This document shows positions 7,468-14,663 of a stretch of DNA of 19,490 bases, in pieces. How positions within the stretch are numbered: the stretch's first letter is position 1; the number at the start of each line of letters is the position of its first letter. Source of the stretch: an uncultured bacterium (GTDB lineage: Bacteria; Planctomycetota; Phycisphaerae; Phycisphaerales; SM1A02); NCBI GenBank assembly GCA_903861235.1, contig CAIOTP010000314.1:1-19490 (forward strand). The letters run 5' to 3'. The translations under genes were made by a program, and so were the position numbers. The notes beneath the pieces were generated by a model. It had not been told where the DNA came from. It saw nothing but the letters and a program-made list of their open reading frames with translations, and did no database searches.

Positions 7468-8696
7468 TCTCCCGTCGCATCCTGATCCGACTCACCTTGC
7501 TCGCCCTGGCCGCCGCAGCGGTCACGGGCCTCGCCGTGCTTTTCATGCCCGGATGGTCCGTGAGCGGCCGCCTGGCGCTCTCCTCCGTGGCCACCGTGGC
7601 GGCCTGCGGGCTCCTGCTCGTGTTCTGTGGGCATGATCAGGCGGGCCGAGCCACGCCGCTGCAGGTGACCTGGACCGTCTGGGTGGGCGGACTGCTGCTC
7701 ATCACGCTGGGTTTCCTCTGGCTCGATCCCTGGATGCCGGGCCGGCGCGGGGGCGCCCTGCTCTGGATCTGGGCGGTGTACGGACTGGGGGCCTTCGTGG
7801 TCGCCTTCGCCGCCCTGCGCGAACGCAGCCGGCAAGGCGAGCGCTCGTGCGTCCTCTCGGAGAACCTCTCCCTGATCGCGGCTGCCGCCGGATTCCTGGT
7901 GGGTGCAAGCACCATGCTCGCGCGGCCCTGGAGCAATCTCGCCTTCGCAGGGGGACTTGCGGCCGGTGCGCTGGCGCTCGGACTGGGGCTGGCGGCCGCA
8001 TGTGCGCTGGGGATCCGGACAGGTTCGCGGGCCCGGCTGGTCAGCTCACTGGACCGCAGGCTGGCCCAGGCGGGCGTGGCGACCAGCCTTCTGACCACAT
8101 GCGCCTGGATCCTGATCCTGTGGCGCTGCTTCCACCCGCTCATCGGGGACGACGCCAACCGCACTCAAGATCCGGAGCCGGACCTTCTTGCGCTGGCCAC
8201 GGCAGGCTCCACCCTGTCGCTCGCCGCCGCACTCTGGTGTTCGCTGCATCCCTTGGGGTTCCAAGGCTGGACGGCGTTTCTCCCGGGTGCCTGTTCAGGA
8301 CTCACGCTCATGCTGGGGAGCATGGCGTCGATCCTGGCCAGCGGTCGACTGGATCTTCGGATGGATGGCACCCTGTTCGGCCGGGCGATCTTCGCCGTGC
8401 TCCTGCTCGACGTCTGCTGCCTGATCGCGGTGCCCGTGGCCATGCGCATGGGCCGCTCCATGCGAGGCTCCCACGACTTCGTGCAGCGCATCGCGTCCTG
8501 GCGTGCCCGCTGTCCGCGGTGCCGCGCGGAAAGCACGCTGAAGCCCGGCATGAACGCCTGCGCCGAATGCGGACTGACGATCCTGCTCGACTTTCGAGAC
8601 GACCGCTGCCCGGCATGCGGCTACGACCTGCACGACGCCGCCACCTGTCCTGAATGCGGCCGCGAACGGCAGGTGCCGACCACCGCGTCCGCGTGA
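7464..8696 (+). CDS. Polytopic membrane protein with two C-terminal zinc ribbons, function unknown
   Basis: This is a 410-residue protein. Residues 1-330 hold about ten hydrophobic segments (roughly 8-28, 36-56, 68-88, 97-117, 134-153, 159-183, 205-222, 242-262, 271-293 and 307-328). The soluble tail carries two Cys4 knuckle pairs: C350/C353 with C366/C369, then C382/C385 with C395/C398 ('CPACGYDLHDAATCPECGR'). This last motif is very common at the ends of planctomycete proteins and probably binds one zinc per ribbon. I do not recognise the membrane part. It overlaps the AmpG-like gene by four bases (ATGA), so the two may work together or at least in fixed ratio. Its stop lies three bases from the stop of the convergent nucleoside transporter gene. 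Calling it real rests on the start overlap, the coherent membrane topology and the cysteine pattern. Confidence 0.82.
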   Translation: MISRRILIRLTLLALAAAAVTGLAVLFMPGWSVSGRLALSSVATVAACGLLLVFCGHDQAGRATPLQVTWTVWVGGLLLITLGFLWLDPWMPGRRGGALLWIWAVYGLGAFVVAFAALRERSRQGERSCVLSENLSLIAAAAGFLVGASTMLARPWSNLAFAGGLAAGALALGLGLAAACALGIRTGSRARLVSSLDRRLAQAGVATSLLTTCAWILILWRCFHPLIGDDANRTQDPEPDLLALATAGSTLSLAAALWCSLHPLGFQGWTAFLPGACSGLTLMLGSMASILASGRLDLRMDGTLFGRAIFAVLLLDVCCLIAVPVAMRMGRSMRGSHDFVQRIASWRARCPRCRAESTLKPGMNACAECGLTILLDFRDDRCPACGYDLHDAATCPECGRERQVPTTASA

Positions 8697-8699
8697 GAA

Positions 8700-9968
8700 T
8701 CAGAGGAACAGGCCGGCGATGGAGCCGGTCATCCAGCAGGCCAGCGCCCCAGCCACCATGGCACGCAACCCCAGGGCGGCGAAGTCACCCCGCCGCTGCG
8801 GCGCCATGGCGCTGAGCCCGCCGATCTGGATGGCGATGGAGGGCAGGTTCGCGAAGCCGCACAGCGCGTACGTGGCGATCTGGGCACCTCGGGAGGAGAT
8901 CTCACCCGACTTCTGGGCCTGGGCCAGGTCCGCATAGGCCACGAACTCCGTGGCCACCACCTGCTGACCCATGAGCGTGCCCACCACGTGAGCGTCGGAT
9001 CCGGCTCCCATGCACCAGGCCAGCGGCGTGAAGACCCAGCCGAGCATGTTCTGGAAGGTGAACACCGGCAGTCCATGCCGCGCCCGCCATGACGCCACCG
9101 CCTCGGTTTCGCTGAGCGCCGCCAGAGGCCAGTTCAGCATGGCCAGCAGCGCCACGAACGCCACCAGCATGGCTCCCACGTTCAGCGCCAGGCGAAGGCC
9201 GTCGGTGGCTCCCTCGGCAGCGGCGTCCATCACGTTGACCGAAGTCCGGGGCATGGAGCGGAGCGCGTCCAGCGTCTCGGCACTCGGCGCCTCCGTCTCC
9301 GGGAGCATGAGCTTGGCCATCACGATGCCCGCGGGCGCGCTCATGACGCTGGCCGTCATGAAGTGCTTGGCCACCTCCACACGTGCGGCCGGGTCGTCGC
9401 CGCCGATCATGGTGATGTAGGCCGCCATCACGCTGCCCGCGATGGTGGCGAAGCCCCCCACCATGATGCACATGATCTGCGACCGAGTCATGCCGGCGAT
9501 GAAGGGCTTCACCATGAGCGGTGCCTCGGTCTGGCCCACGAAGATGTTCGCCGCGGCGCTCAGGGCCTCGGTGCCGGTCACCCCCATGGTGCGGCGGATC
9601 ACCCACGCCACCGCCGCCACCACCCGCTGCATGAAGCCAAGGTGATAGAGCACCGACATGAGCGCTGCGAAGAAGATGATGATCGGCAGCACCTTCACCG
9701 CGAAGATGAAGCCCCATGCCTGCGAGGCGTCCGCGGCCCGACCGAAGACGAAGGCGGTGCCCTCGTCCGCGAAGGCGATCACCCGGGTCACGCCACGGGC
9801 GAACAGGTCGAACGCCGCCACCACCGGCTTGAAGCGGAGCAGCAGGTACGCCAGCGTGAACTGCAGCGCCACGCCCGTGACCACCGGCCTGAGCCGGATC
9901 GAGCGGCGCTCCAGGGAGAGCGTCCAACCCAGGGCCAGGATCACCGCGATTCCCAGCAGCCCGGTCAC
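8700..9968 (-). CDS. Concentrative nucleoside transporter (NupC/CNT family)
   Basis: This 422-residue inner-membrane symporter imports nucleosides with H+ or Na+. CNT signatures: 'ANIFVGQTEAPLMVKP' (GQTEAP 145-150), 'VMDAAAEGATDGLRLALNV' (246-264) followed by 'GAMLVAF', 'ATEFVAY' (339-345) and 'GFANLPSIAIQIGG' (371-384). Hydrophobic segments fill the rest. I place the start at GTG 9968, because there it overlaps the thymidine kinase stop (GTGA, 9965-9968) and the protein begins directly with the first membrane helix, giving a normal family length. An in-frame ATG at 10094 would add 42 low-complexity Arg/Gly/Ala residues lying inside thymidine kinase coding sequence and is unlikely. It is the last gene of a four-gene coupled set. 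Together with thymidine kinase it forms a pathway in which nucleoside is taken up and then phosphorylated. Confidence 0.92.
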   Translation of the reverse strand: MTGLLGIAVILALGWTLSLERRSIRLRPVVTGVALQFTLAYLLLRFKPVVAAFDLFARGVTRVIAFADEGTAFVFGRAADASQAWGFIFAVKVLPIIIFFAALMSVLYHLGFMQRVVAAVAWVIRRTMGVTGTEALSAAANIFVGQTEAPLMVKPFIAGMTRSQIMCIMVGGFATIAGSVMAAYITMIGGDDPAARVEVAKHFMTASVMSAPAGIVMAKLMLPETEAPSAETLDALRSMPRTSVNVMDAAAEGATDGLRLALNVGAMLVAFVALLAMLNWPLAALSETEAVASWRARHGLPVFTFQNMLGWVFTPLAWCMGAGSDAHVVGTLMGQQVVATEFVAYADLAQAQKSGEISSRGAQIATYALCGFANLPSIAIQIGGLSAMAPQRRGDFAALGLRAMVAGALACWMTGSIAGLFL

Positions 9969-10537
9969 GGCGCCATTCCGGACGGCGGCTTGAAGCAGGC
10001 TGCACAGCGCGCCTCGTACAGGTCGTCTCCACCGACCACGATGCGGCCCTCCTCCTCGACCAGCCGCTGCGTGTGCGTGGACGGTCGACCGCACCGTGCA
10101 CAGGTTCCCTGCAACCGCTGGACAAGATCGGCATGGGGAATCAGCGAGGCGAACGGCTCGAACATGCGGCCACGGTGATCCAGATCCACCCCCGCCACCA
10201 GCACATGCGCGCCCCGCCGCCGGAGTTCCAGGCAGGGTTCGAGCAGCGCCTGGGCGAAGAAGTGTGCCTCGTCGATGGCGGCCATGGTGCAGGCATGTCG
10301 GCCGGCCAGCACCTCGTCCGCCGAATCGATCTCGGTGGCGCCGAGCGAGAGTCCGGAGTGGGTCATGATGCTGGCCGGACTGCTCCGTGTGTCGCGAGCG
10401 GGCCGGAACACCCCCACCACCACGCCGGCCGCGCGAGCCTGACGGATCCGCTCCATGAGCATGGTCGTCTTGCCGGCGAACATGGGGCCGCAGATCACCT
10501 CCAGGCGGCCGACGCTCGGGGCGGGTGCGGGGGTCAT
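9965..10537 (-). CDS. tdk: Thymidine kinase (type II, zinc-containing)
   Basis: This 190-residue cytosolic enzyme phosphorylates thymidine (and deoxyuridine) to the monophosphate with ATP, the entry step of pyrimidine salvage. Visible features: P-loop 'CGPMFAGKTT' (G17-T24), the DEAHFF box with catalytic Glu at 90, and the zinc site C146/C149 with C178/C181 in 'CARCGRPSTHTQRL' and 'YEARCAACF'. The length matches the TK1-like bacterial family. The start is set at 10537, where ATG overlaps the TGA of the upstream GGDEF-EAL gene (ATGA, 10534-10537); the frame is open 25 codons further but those bases are inside that gene. Small departures from the commonest form are FAGKTT for FSGKST and 'DHRGRMF' where 'DFRGEPF' is usual. 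Its stop overlaps the start of the nucleoside transporter. Confidence 0.96.
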   Translation of the reverse strand: MTPAPAPSVGRLEVICGPMFAGKTTMLMERIRQARAAGVVVGVFRPARDTRSSPASIMTHSGLSLGATEIDSADEVLAGRHACTMAAIDEAHFFAQALLEPCLELRRRGAHVLVAGVDLDHRGRMFEPFASLIPHADLVQRLQGTCARCGRPSTHTQRLVEEEGRIVVGGDDLYEARCAACFKPPSGMAP

Positions 10538-12372
10538 GGCCCGGACAGTCTGGCCTGCAGATCGGCCGGTGGCAAGGCGTCGCACAGGCCGCGGCCCTGC
10601 GCCATGGGACATCCCATCTCCTGCAGGATCCGCATCTGTTCCGGATGTTCCACGCCCTCGGCCGTGCAGGAGAGCCCCAGGTCCCGCGCCAGCACCACCA
10701 CCGAACGGACGATGGCGCGGGACGCCTGGCTGGACGACAGGTCCCGCACGAAGCCGCGGTCGATCTTCACGCCCGTGAACGGGTGGCTGGTCAGGGTGGC
10801 CAGCGACGCGAAACCGGTCCCGAAGTCGTCGAGCACCAGCCGGATCCCCTCCCGAACCAGCGCGCCAAGCACCTGGGCGGCCCTTCGATCGTCACCGAGC
10901 AGCGCGGACTCGGTCACCTCGCAGGCCACCCGCGACGCTGGAAGTCCGACCTCCTCCAGGAGCTCCAGCAGCTGCAGCGCGAAGCCGTCCTGCTGCACCT
11001 GCAGGGGTGAGATGTTGATGTTCAGCGTCAGGTCGGGCCGCAGCCGCGCCCAGACCGCCATGTGCTTGAAGGTGTCACGAAGGACGTGTCGGCCCAGGGG
11101 CTGGATGTTGCCGGTCCGCTCCGCCGCGGCGATGAACTCCAGCGGACCCACGGCACCGAACTCCGGATGCCTCCACCGCGCGAGCGCCTCGACCGCCACC
11201 ATGCGGCGGTCGGGAATCCCGTGGATGGGCTGAAAATGCGCGTGGATCGCCGGATCGCGCCGCTCCACGGCGCGGAGCATGTCCACCACCAGCCGCTGCT
11301 CGCGCCGGCGCATGGCGGCCAGTCTGCTGTCATGCACCTTCACCTGCCCTCGTCCGGAACGCTTGGCCTCGTACATGGCAAGGTCCGCCTGGTGCAGGAG
11401 ATCCGAGGCGGAGTTGCCCGCGAGCCCCACGGCCACGCCTGCGCTGCAGCCGACATGGAGGCCCGCCACCGCGCCCGAATCGAAGACCCGGGTGATGGCC
11501 GCCAGCAGCGCCTCGGCCTCACGGCGTCCCGCCACCAGGTCTCCGTCCAGCACCGCCACGAACTCGTCGCCGCCGAACCGCGCGGCCATGCCGCCCGCGG
11601 GCATGTGCGCCGAGATGCGCTGGCCCACCTGCGCCAAGAGCTCGTCGCCGGCCAGATGGCTCAGGGAGTCGTTGATCACGCCGAAGTGGTCCAGGTCCAG
11701 GAAGATGACCACCACGGTGCTCGAGGCGTGATCGAGACGCTGCTGGAGCAGGTTCAGCAGCTCGGACCGGTTCATCAGTCCGGTCAGGCTGTCCCGGGTG
11801 GCGAGCCTGCGTCGCTGGGTCTCCAGACGTGCGGAGGCGATCCGGCCCGCCGCCATGGCGGCGATGGCCACCAGCAGGTCACGATGCCATTCCGTGAAGA
11901 AGCCCCGACGCGTGTGCTCGCTGTCGATGACCCCGATCACCCGGCCGTCGTTGAAGATGGGCACCGCCAGTTCCGAGTACCGCATCTGGTCGTCGCGGAT
12001 GTACCGCGGGTCCAGCGTGGTGTCTTCGACCATCTCCACCCGTCCCGTGGCCGCCACGCTCCCCACGATGCCCTGCCCCATGGGAATGCGGATGGGGTTG
12101 AGGATCTCCCGCTCGCGCGGGTTCTTCGGACCGAACGCGGCTCGCTGCACGAGATCCCCGCGATCCTCGTCCACCACGTAGATGACGCAGTCCTCCAGGT
12201 CCAGCTTGGCCACTGCCTGCTGGGCCACGTCCCACAGCACCTCGTCGATGCCGCCGTGGTAGTCGAGCAACGTGGCCGCGAAGGCCTGGAGCACCTTCAG
12301 GTCGCGGACGCGCCGCTCCAGTTCGTCCACGCTTCCCGCATCGCGGGGCGATTCATCGTGGTCCGCGGTCAT
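10534..12372 (-). CDS. GAF-GGDEF-EAL cyclic-di-GMP synthase/phosphodiesterase
   Basis: This is a 612-residue soluble signalling protein. A short heptad-like lead-in (15-30) is followed by a GAF domain at about 28-182 ('IPMGQGIVGSVAATGR', 'VPIFNDGRVIGVIDSE'), GGDEF at about 188-348 and EAL at about 362-605. GGDEF is exact at 267-271 and EAL at 395-397, with the metal and acid residues present (NINIS, CEVTES, DD515-516, VKID, AEGVE). Two departures are visible. The inhibitory RxxD site, expected at 258-261, reads PAGG and is therefore absent. EAL loop 6 is DDFGTGFAS, and the end motif reads QGRGL where QGY is usual. It overlaps by four bases both the flavoprotein gene before it and thymidine kinase after it, so expression is locked to a salvage operon. 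The GAF ligand is unknown. A synthase without product inhibition is one reading; a phosphodiesterase with GTP-sensing GGDEF is another. Confidence 0.94.
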   Translation of the reverse strand: MTADHDESPRDAGSVDELERRVRDLKVLQAFAATLLDYHGGIDEVLWDVAQQAVAKLDLEDCVIYVVDEDRGDLVQRAAFGPKNPREREILNPIRIPMGQGIVGSVAATGRVEMVEDTTLDPRYIRDDQMRYSELAVPIFNDGRVIGVIDSEHTRRGFFTEWHRDLLVAIAAMAAGRIASARLETQRRRLATRDSLTGLMNRSELLNLLQQRLDHASSTVVVIFLDLDHFGVINDSLSHLAGDELLAQVGQRISAHMPAGGMAARFGGDEFVAVLDGDLVAGRREAEALLAAITRVFDSGAVAGLHVGCSAGVAVGLAGNSASDLLHQADLAMYEAKRSGRGQVKVHDSRLAAMRRREQRLVVDMLRAVERRDPAIHAHFQPIHGIPDRRMVAVEALARWRHPEFGAVGPLEFIAAAERTGNIQPLGRHVLRDTFKHMAVWARLRPDLTLNINISPLQVQQDGFALQLLELLEEVGLPASRVACEVTESALLGDDRRAAQVLGALVREGIRLVLDDFGTGFASLATLTSHPFTGVKIDRGFVRDLSSSQASRAIVRSVVVLARDLGLSCTAEGVEHPEQMRILQEMGCPMAQGRGLCDALPPADLQARLSGP

Positions 12373-13373
12373 GCCGCATGAAGGCTACCCCCGAGCAGGT
12401 CCGCCACCTCGGTCGAGGTGGCCCAGGACAGGGTCGCCCCCTGCCTGCCGTGGCCGTAGTGATGGATCAACCGGCGACCATGCTCCGGGTCGGGTCCCAC
12501 GCGGACATCCTCGTACACCCCTGCGGCGCCTCGGGTCGGTCGGGCGGCCCCGCGAGCCTCCAGCACCACCGAGCCGAGGTCGCTCCATCGCGGGTGACCG
12601 TCCAGCCGCAGCATGGTGCGGCCACGCTCCAGGATGGCCTCGATGGCGGCGGGATCCGTGCCCACGGCGGGCCGGTTCGCCTCGAAGGTTCCGCCCACCA
12701 CCAGGCGATCGCTGAAGCGGAACACATAGGTGGTGTGCCCACCCGGTCCGTCGTCATGGACGCTGTGATCGAGACCGATGTCGTTGGGCACATGCGCCAC
12801 CTGACCGTGCATGGGCCGAACACGGGGATCGCGGGCCAGCTCTCCGGAGCCGGTTCCCGCACACAGGACCGCCGCGTCGAAGCCTTCGCGCAGCACGGCA
12901 TCAAGCGAGTCCACGCGCCGCTCCTGAAGCACGCCGCCCCGGGCCACCACGCGGTCACGCAGCCACGGCAGGTAACGGACCATGTCGATCACCGGCCGCA
13001 GGGAATCGTGAGCCTGAACCAGCGGCGGCGCCGCGGCGATCGGGCGGATGGAGAGCAGCGAGGCGGACCACTCCGGAATCTCCCGGGGCGCGTGGAAGAG
13101 CTCGCGAAGCGGTCCCATGACCACGCCGGATTCCGGGTGCTCCCGGGCGAGACGGGCCAGCGCCGCGAAGGCCGATTCGGTCCACCTTCGACGAAGCCCC
13201 TCCTCGGGCCCTGGGTAAGGCGTGAACATGGCCGGCGCGGCCCACGAGGCGGGCGGCGTCTCGATCGACTCCGCACGCACCTGCACGCGGTGCCCGCGCT
13301 CCAGCAGCGCGAGTGCCGTGGTCAGGCCGACCACGCCGGCGCCGATCACCACGATGCCTTCGCCCTGGGCCAT
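12369..13373 (-). CDS. FAD-dependent D-amino-acid oxidase-like oxidoreductase
   Basis: This 334-residue flavoprotein is of the DAO family. D-amino-acid oxidases turn D-amino acids into 2-oxo acids, ammonia and H2O2. An N-terminal Rossmann FAD site 'VVIGAGVVGL' (G11, G13, G16) is followed by 'ASWAAPAMFTPY' (42-53), which matches the family's flavin-contact loop. 'RPMHGQVAHV' (186-195), 'TYVFRFSDRLVVGGTFE' (215-231), 'GAARPTRG' with R281 as the likely carboxylate-binding Arg, and 'HHYGHGRQGATLSW' (304-317) match DAO landmarks in order. The start at 13373 was chosen because the Rossmann fold begins at residue 7; a GTG at 13418 would add 15 residues and reach into a hairpin. It is first of four genes joined by 4-base overlaps. 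The substrate is unknown: D-amino acids, sarcosine-like amines or glycine are the family options. Confidence 0.86.
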   Translation of the reverse strand: MAQGEGIVVIGAGVVGLTTALALLERGHRVQVRAESIETPPASWAAPAMFTPYPGPEEGLRRRWTESAFAALARLAREHPESGVVMGPLRELFHAPREIPEWSASLLSIRPIAAAPPLVQAHDSLRPVIDMVRYLPWLRDRVVARGGVLQERRVDSLDAVLREGFDAAVLCAGTGSGELARDPRVRPMHGQVAHVPNDIGLDHSVHDDGPGGHTTYVFRFSDRLVVGGTFEANRPAVGTDPAAIEAILERGRTMLRLDGHPRWSDLGSVVLEARGAARPTRGAAGVYEDVRVGPDPEHGRRLIHHYGHGRQGATLSWATSTEVADLLGGSLHAA

Positions 13374-13407
13374 GCCGCTTCCGATCGTACGGGAGCCCCG
13401 GTGAACG

Positions 13408-13440
13408 AGGGGCCCCACGGGAGCGACCCGCGGGGCCCCT
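13408..13440 (-). terminator. GC-rich hairpin after the tail-anchored secreted protein gene
   Basis: AGGGGCCCC-A-CGGG pairs with CCCG-C-GGGGCCCCT around the loop AGCGA, 13 pairs with one mismatch. It lies about 20 bases past the stop of the 13461-14117 gene and before the oxidase gene start. No strong T-run follows on the minus strand, so termination strength is uncertain. Confidence 0.55.
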
Positions 13441-13460
13441 GCACGACGGGGAATCTCGCT

Positions 13461-14117
13461 TCAGCGTCGACGACGACCGGCGAGCCCGGCCACGGCGAGC
13501 AACGCGATCGCGCCGGGCGTGGGCACCAGGTTCAGTTCGACCCACTCGACCGCCGCTTCGTGGTCCTCCTCGCCCATGCCCAGGTTGAACACGATCCACA
13601 GCGTCTGGCTGGCGGCCAGGCCCGCGGTCGAGAAGGTGAACTGGGCCAGGAAGATCCCGTTGGCGGGATCCGAGCCGTTCGGACCGCTCAGGAAGTACTC
13701 GGGGTGCCAGTGGAACTCGGAACCGTCGACCGGCACCATGGCGGACACCGATCCGCCGAGAACGCTGTCGGCGAACTGCGGGCCGTACTGAAGGCCCAGG
13801 AGTGCGCTGGTGCTGTCGAAGCCCGCGCCGTTCCAGCTGCCCAGACCCGGAAGCAGGTTCATGGTGATGAGCGTGCCGGGGGCCAGGTCGGAACCCACGC
13901 CGGGCTCGTCGCCCGCGAAGGGGAAGTCGGGATCGGCGCCGAACTCGCCCTCGAAGACACGCTGCGAGAGGTTGAGCACCGTGTCCGTGGTGTGGTCCCA
14001 GCCGGCGGTGACCAGGCTGCCGCCGCTGGCGGTGACCCAGATGTCCGCATGGACCACGTCGGCGGAGGCGGAGGAGGCGAGAGCGAGAACGAGGCTCGAG
14101 AGAACGAAGGACTTCAT
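13461..14117 (-). CDS. Secreted protein with PEP-CTERM-like C-terminal sorting tail
   Basis: This is a 218-residue exported protein of unknown function. The N-terminal signal peptide is MKSFVLSS... with a likely cut after ASA at about residue 19. The mature part is acidic and rich in Gly, Asp, Ser and beta-prone stretches, without a domain I recognise. The C-terminus has the three-part layout of a PEP-CTERM-like sorting signal: 'VPTPG' (198-202), a short Ala/Leu/Gly helix, and the terminal RRRR. Phycisphaerae proteins often carry this PTPG variant; the processing enzyme is expected elsewhere in the genome, not here. A GGAG ribosome site (14127-14130 on the plus strand) precedes the ATG by eight bases. 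There is a His-Trp-His at 136-138 and only few aromatic residues otherwise. It is probably displayed on or beyond the outer membrane (inference). Confidence 0.85.
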   Translation of the reverse strand: MKSFVLSSLVLALASSASADVVHADIWVTASGGSLVTAGWDHTTDTVLNLSQRVFEGEFGADPDFPFAGDEPGVGSDLAPGTLITMNLLPGLGSWNGAGFDSTSALLGLQYGPQFADSVLGGSVSAMVPVDGSEFHWHPEYFLSGPNGSDPANGIFLAQFTFSTAGLAASQTLWIVFNLGMGEEDHEAAVEWVELNLVPTPGAIALLAVAGLAGRRRR

Positions 14118-14126
14118 GGATGGAAA

Positions 14127-14130
14127 CTCC
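14127..14130 (-). promoter_or_regulatory. Ribosome-binding site of the tail-anchored protein gene
   Basis: GGAG on the minus strand lies eight bases before the ATG at 14117 and supports the start that gives a proper signal peptide. Confidence 0.65.
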
Positions 14131-14136
14131 GAAGAA

Positions 14137-14152
14137 AGGGCCCGCAGGCCCT
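14137..14152 (-). terminator. Hairpin plus T-rich tail in the leader of the tail-anchored protein gene
   Basis: On the minus strand AGGGCC-TGCG-GGCCCT is followed by TTCTTC and then directly by the GGAG ribosome site. It could end transcripts from the upstream His-rich gene, act as an attenuator, or shield the leader. Confidence 0.35.
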
Positions 14153-14198
14153 GCAGGAAACGGGAGAGAGAAGGTCGGGATGTCGACCGGACTGGGAA

Positions 14199-14222
14199 GC
14201 CGGCGACACGCCCCTCGCCGGC
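14199..14222 (-). terminator. Hairpin downstream of the His-rich protein gene
   Basis: GCCGGCG and CGCCGGC form a seven-base-pair stem with a ten-base loop about 40 bases past the stop codon at 14262. No clear T-run follows, so it is only a candidate terminator. Confidence 0.3.
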
Positions 14223-14261
14223 GCGGCCACGCCGCGCAGCGGATGTTCTGGAACGACAGGC

Positions 14262-14654
14262 TCAGGCCTGCGGCGGTGGGCGGGCACCTGCCACGCGAGG
14301 AGGTCGAGGCGCGGAGACCGAGCGGGGCCTGGGCACCTCCAGCGTCCGCACCCAGGCGTGCAGCACAGGAGCCACGGAGACCTGGACCTGCGGCGTGACC
14401 AGCCCGTTCAGGGCCAGGCAAGTGACGCAGTCACCTTGCGAAGGGGCTTCCTGATTCGCAGGATCGGTGGTGCCGTGATCCGCGTGATCCGCGTGATCCT
14501 GGTGGTGCTCGTGGTGGTCGGGTGCCGCGTGCCGAGCTGCCGCCGCGTGGTGAACCGCGTCACAGGACCGGTGCACCCAACGCAGCGTGGAGCCACCGGC
14601 CACAAGGCCCAGTGACGCCAGCAGCAGCAACATGGTCGAATTCCACCGACGCAC
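14262..14654 (-). CDS. Small His-rich membrane-anchored or exported protein with a CxxC motif
   Basis: This is a 130-residue protein if started at GTG 14654. That start gives a basic n-region (MRRWNST) followed by a hydrophobic segment at 8-22, a good signal or anchor. An ATG at 14633 (residue 8) is the alternative and lacks the basic residues. After the anchor come a Cys (31), a His-dense stretch at 35-60 ('DHHEHHQDHADHADHG'), and a CVTC pair (76-79) before a hydrophobic patch and a Pro/Arg-rich tail. His clusters plus CxxC suggest binding of zinc, copper or nickel in the periplasm. The layout recalls small DUF2946-type metal-related proteins, but I cannot confirm homology. It lies upstream of the tail-anchored gene on the same strand and divergent from the Kef antiporter. 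No metal transporter is visible in the window. Confidence 0.6.
   Translation of the reverse strand: MRRWNSTMLLLLASLGLVAGGSTLRWVHRSCDAVHHAAAARHAAPDHHEHHQDHADHADHGTTDPANQEAPSQGDCVTCLALNGLVTPQVQVSVAPVLHAWVRTLEVPRPRSVSAPRPPRVAGARPPPQA
14475..14500. repeat. Nine-base tandem repeat inside the His-rich gene
   Basis: GTGATCCGC is repeated almost three times in tandem, and on the minus strand this encodes repeated DHA units. The repeat can change copy number without shifting the frame and so could vary the number of histidines. Confidence 0.7.
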
Positions 14655-14663
14655 AGTCCGGCA

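Noticed and set aside
12378..14615. A 745-codon open frame on the plus strand over the oxidase, secreted protein and His-rich genes
   Set aside because: It crosses three convincing minus-strand genes and has no domain signal of its own.
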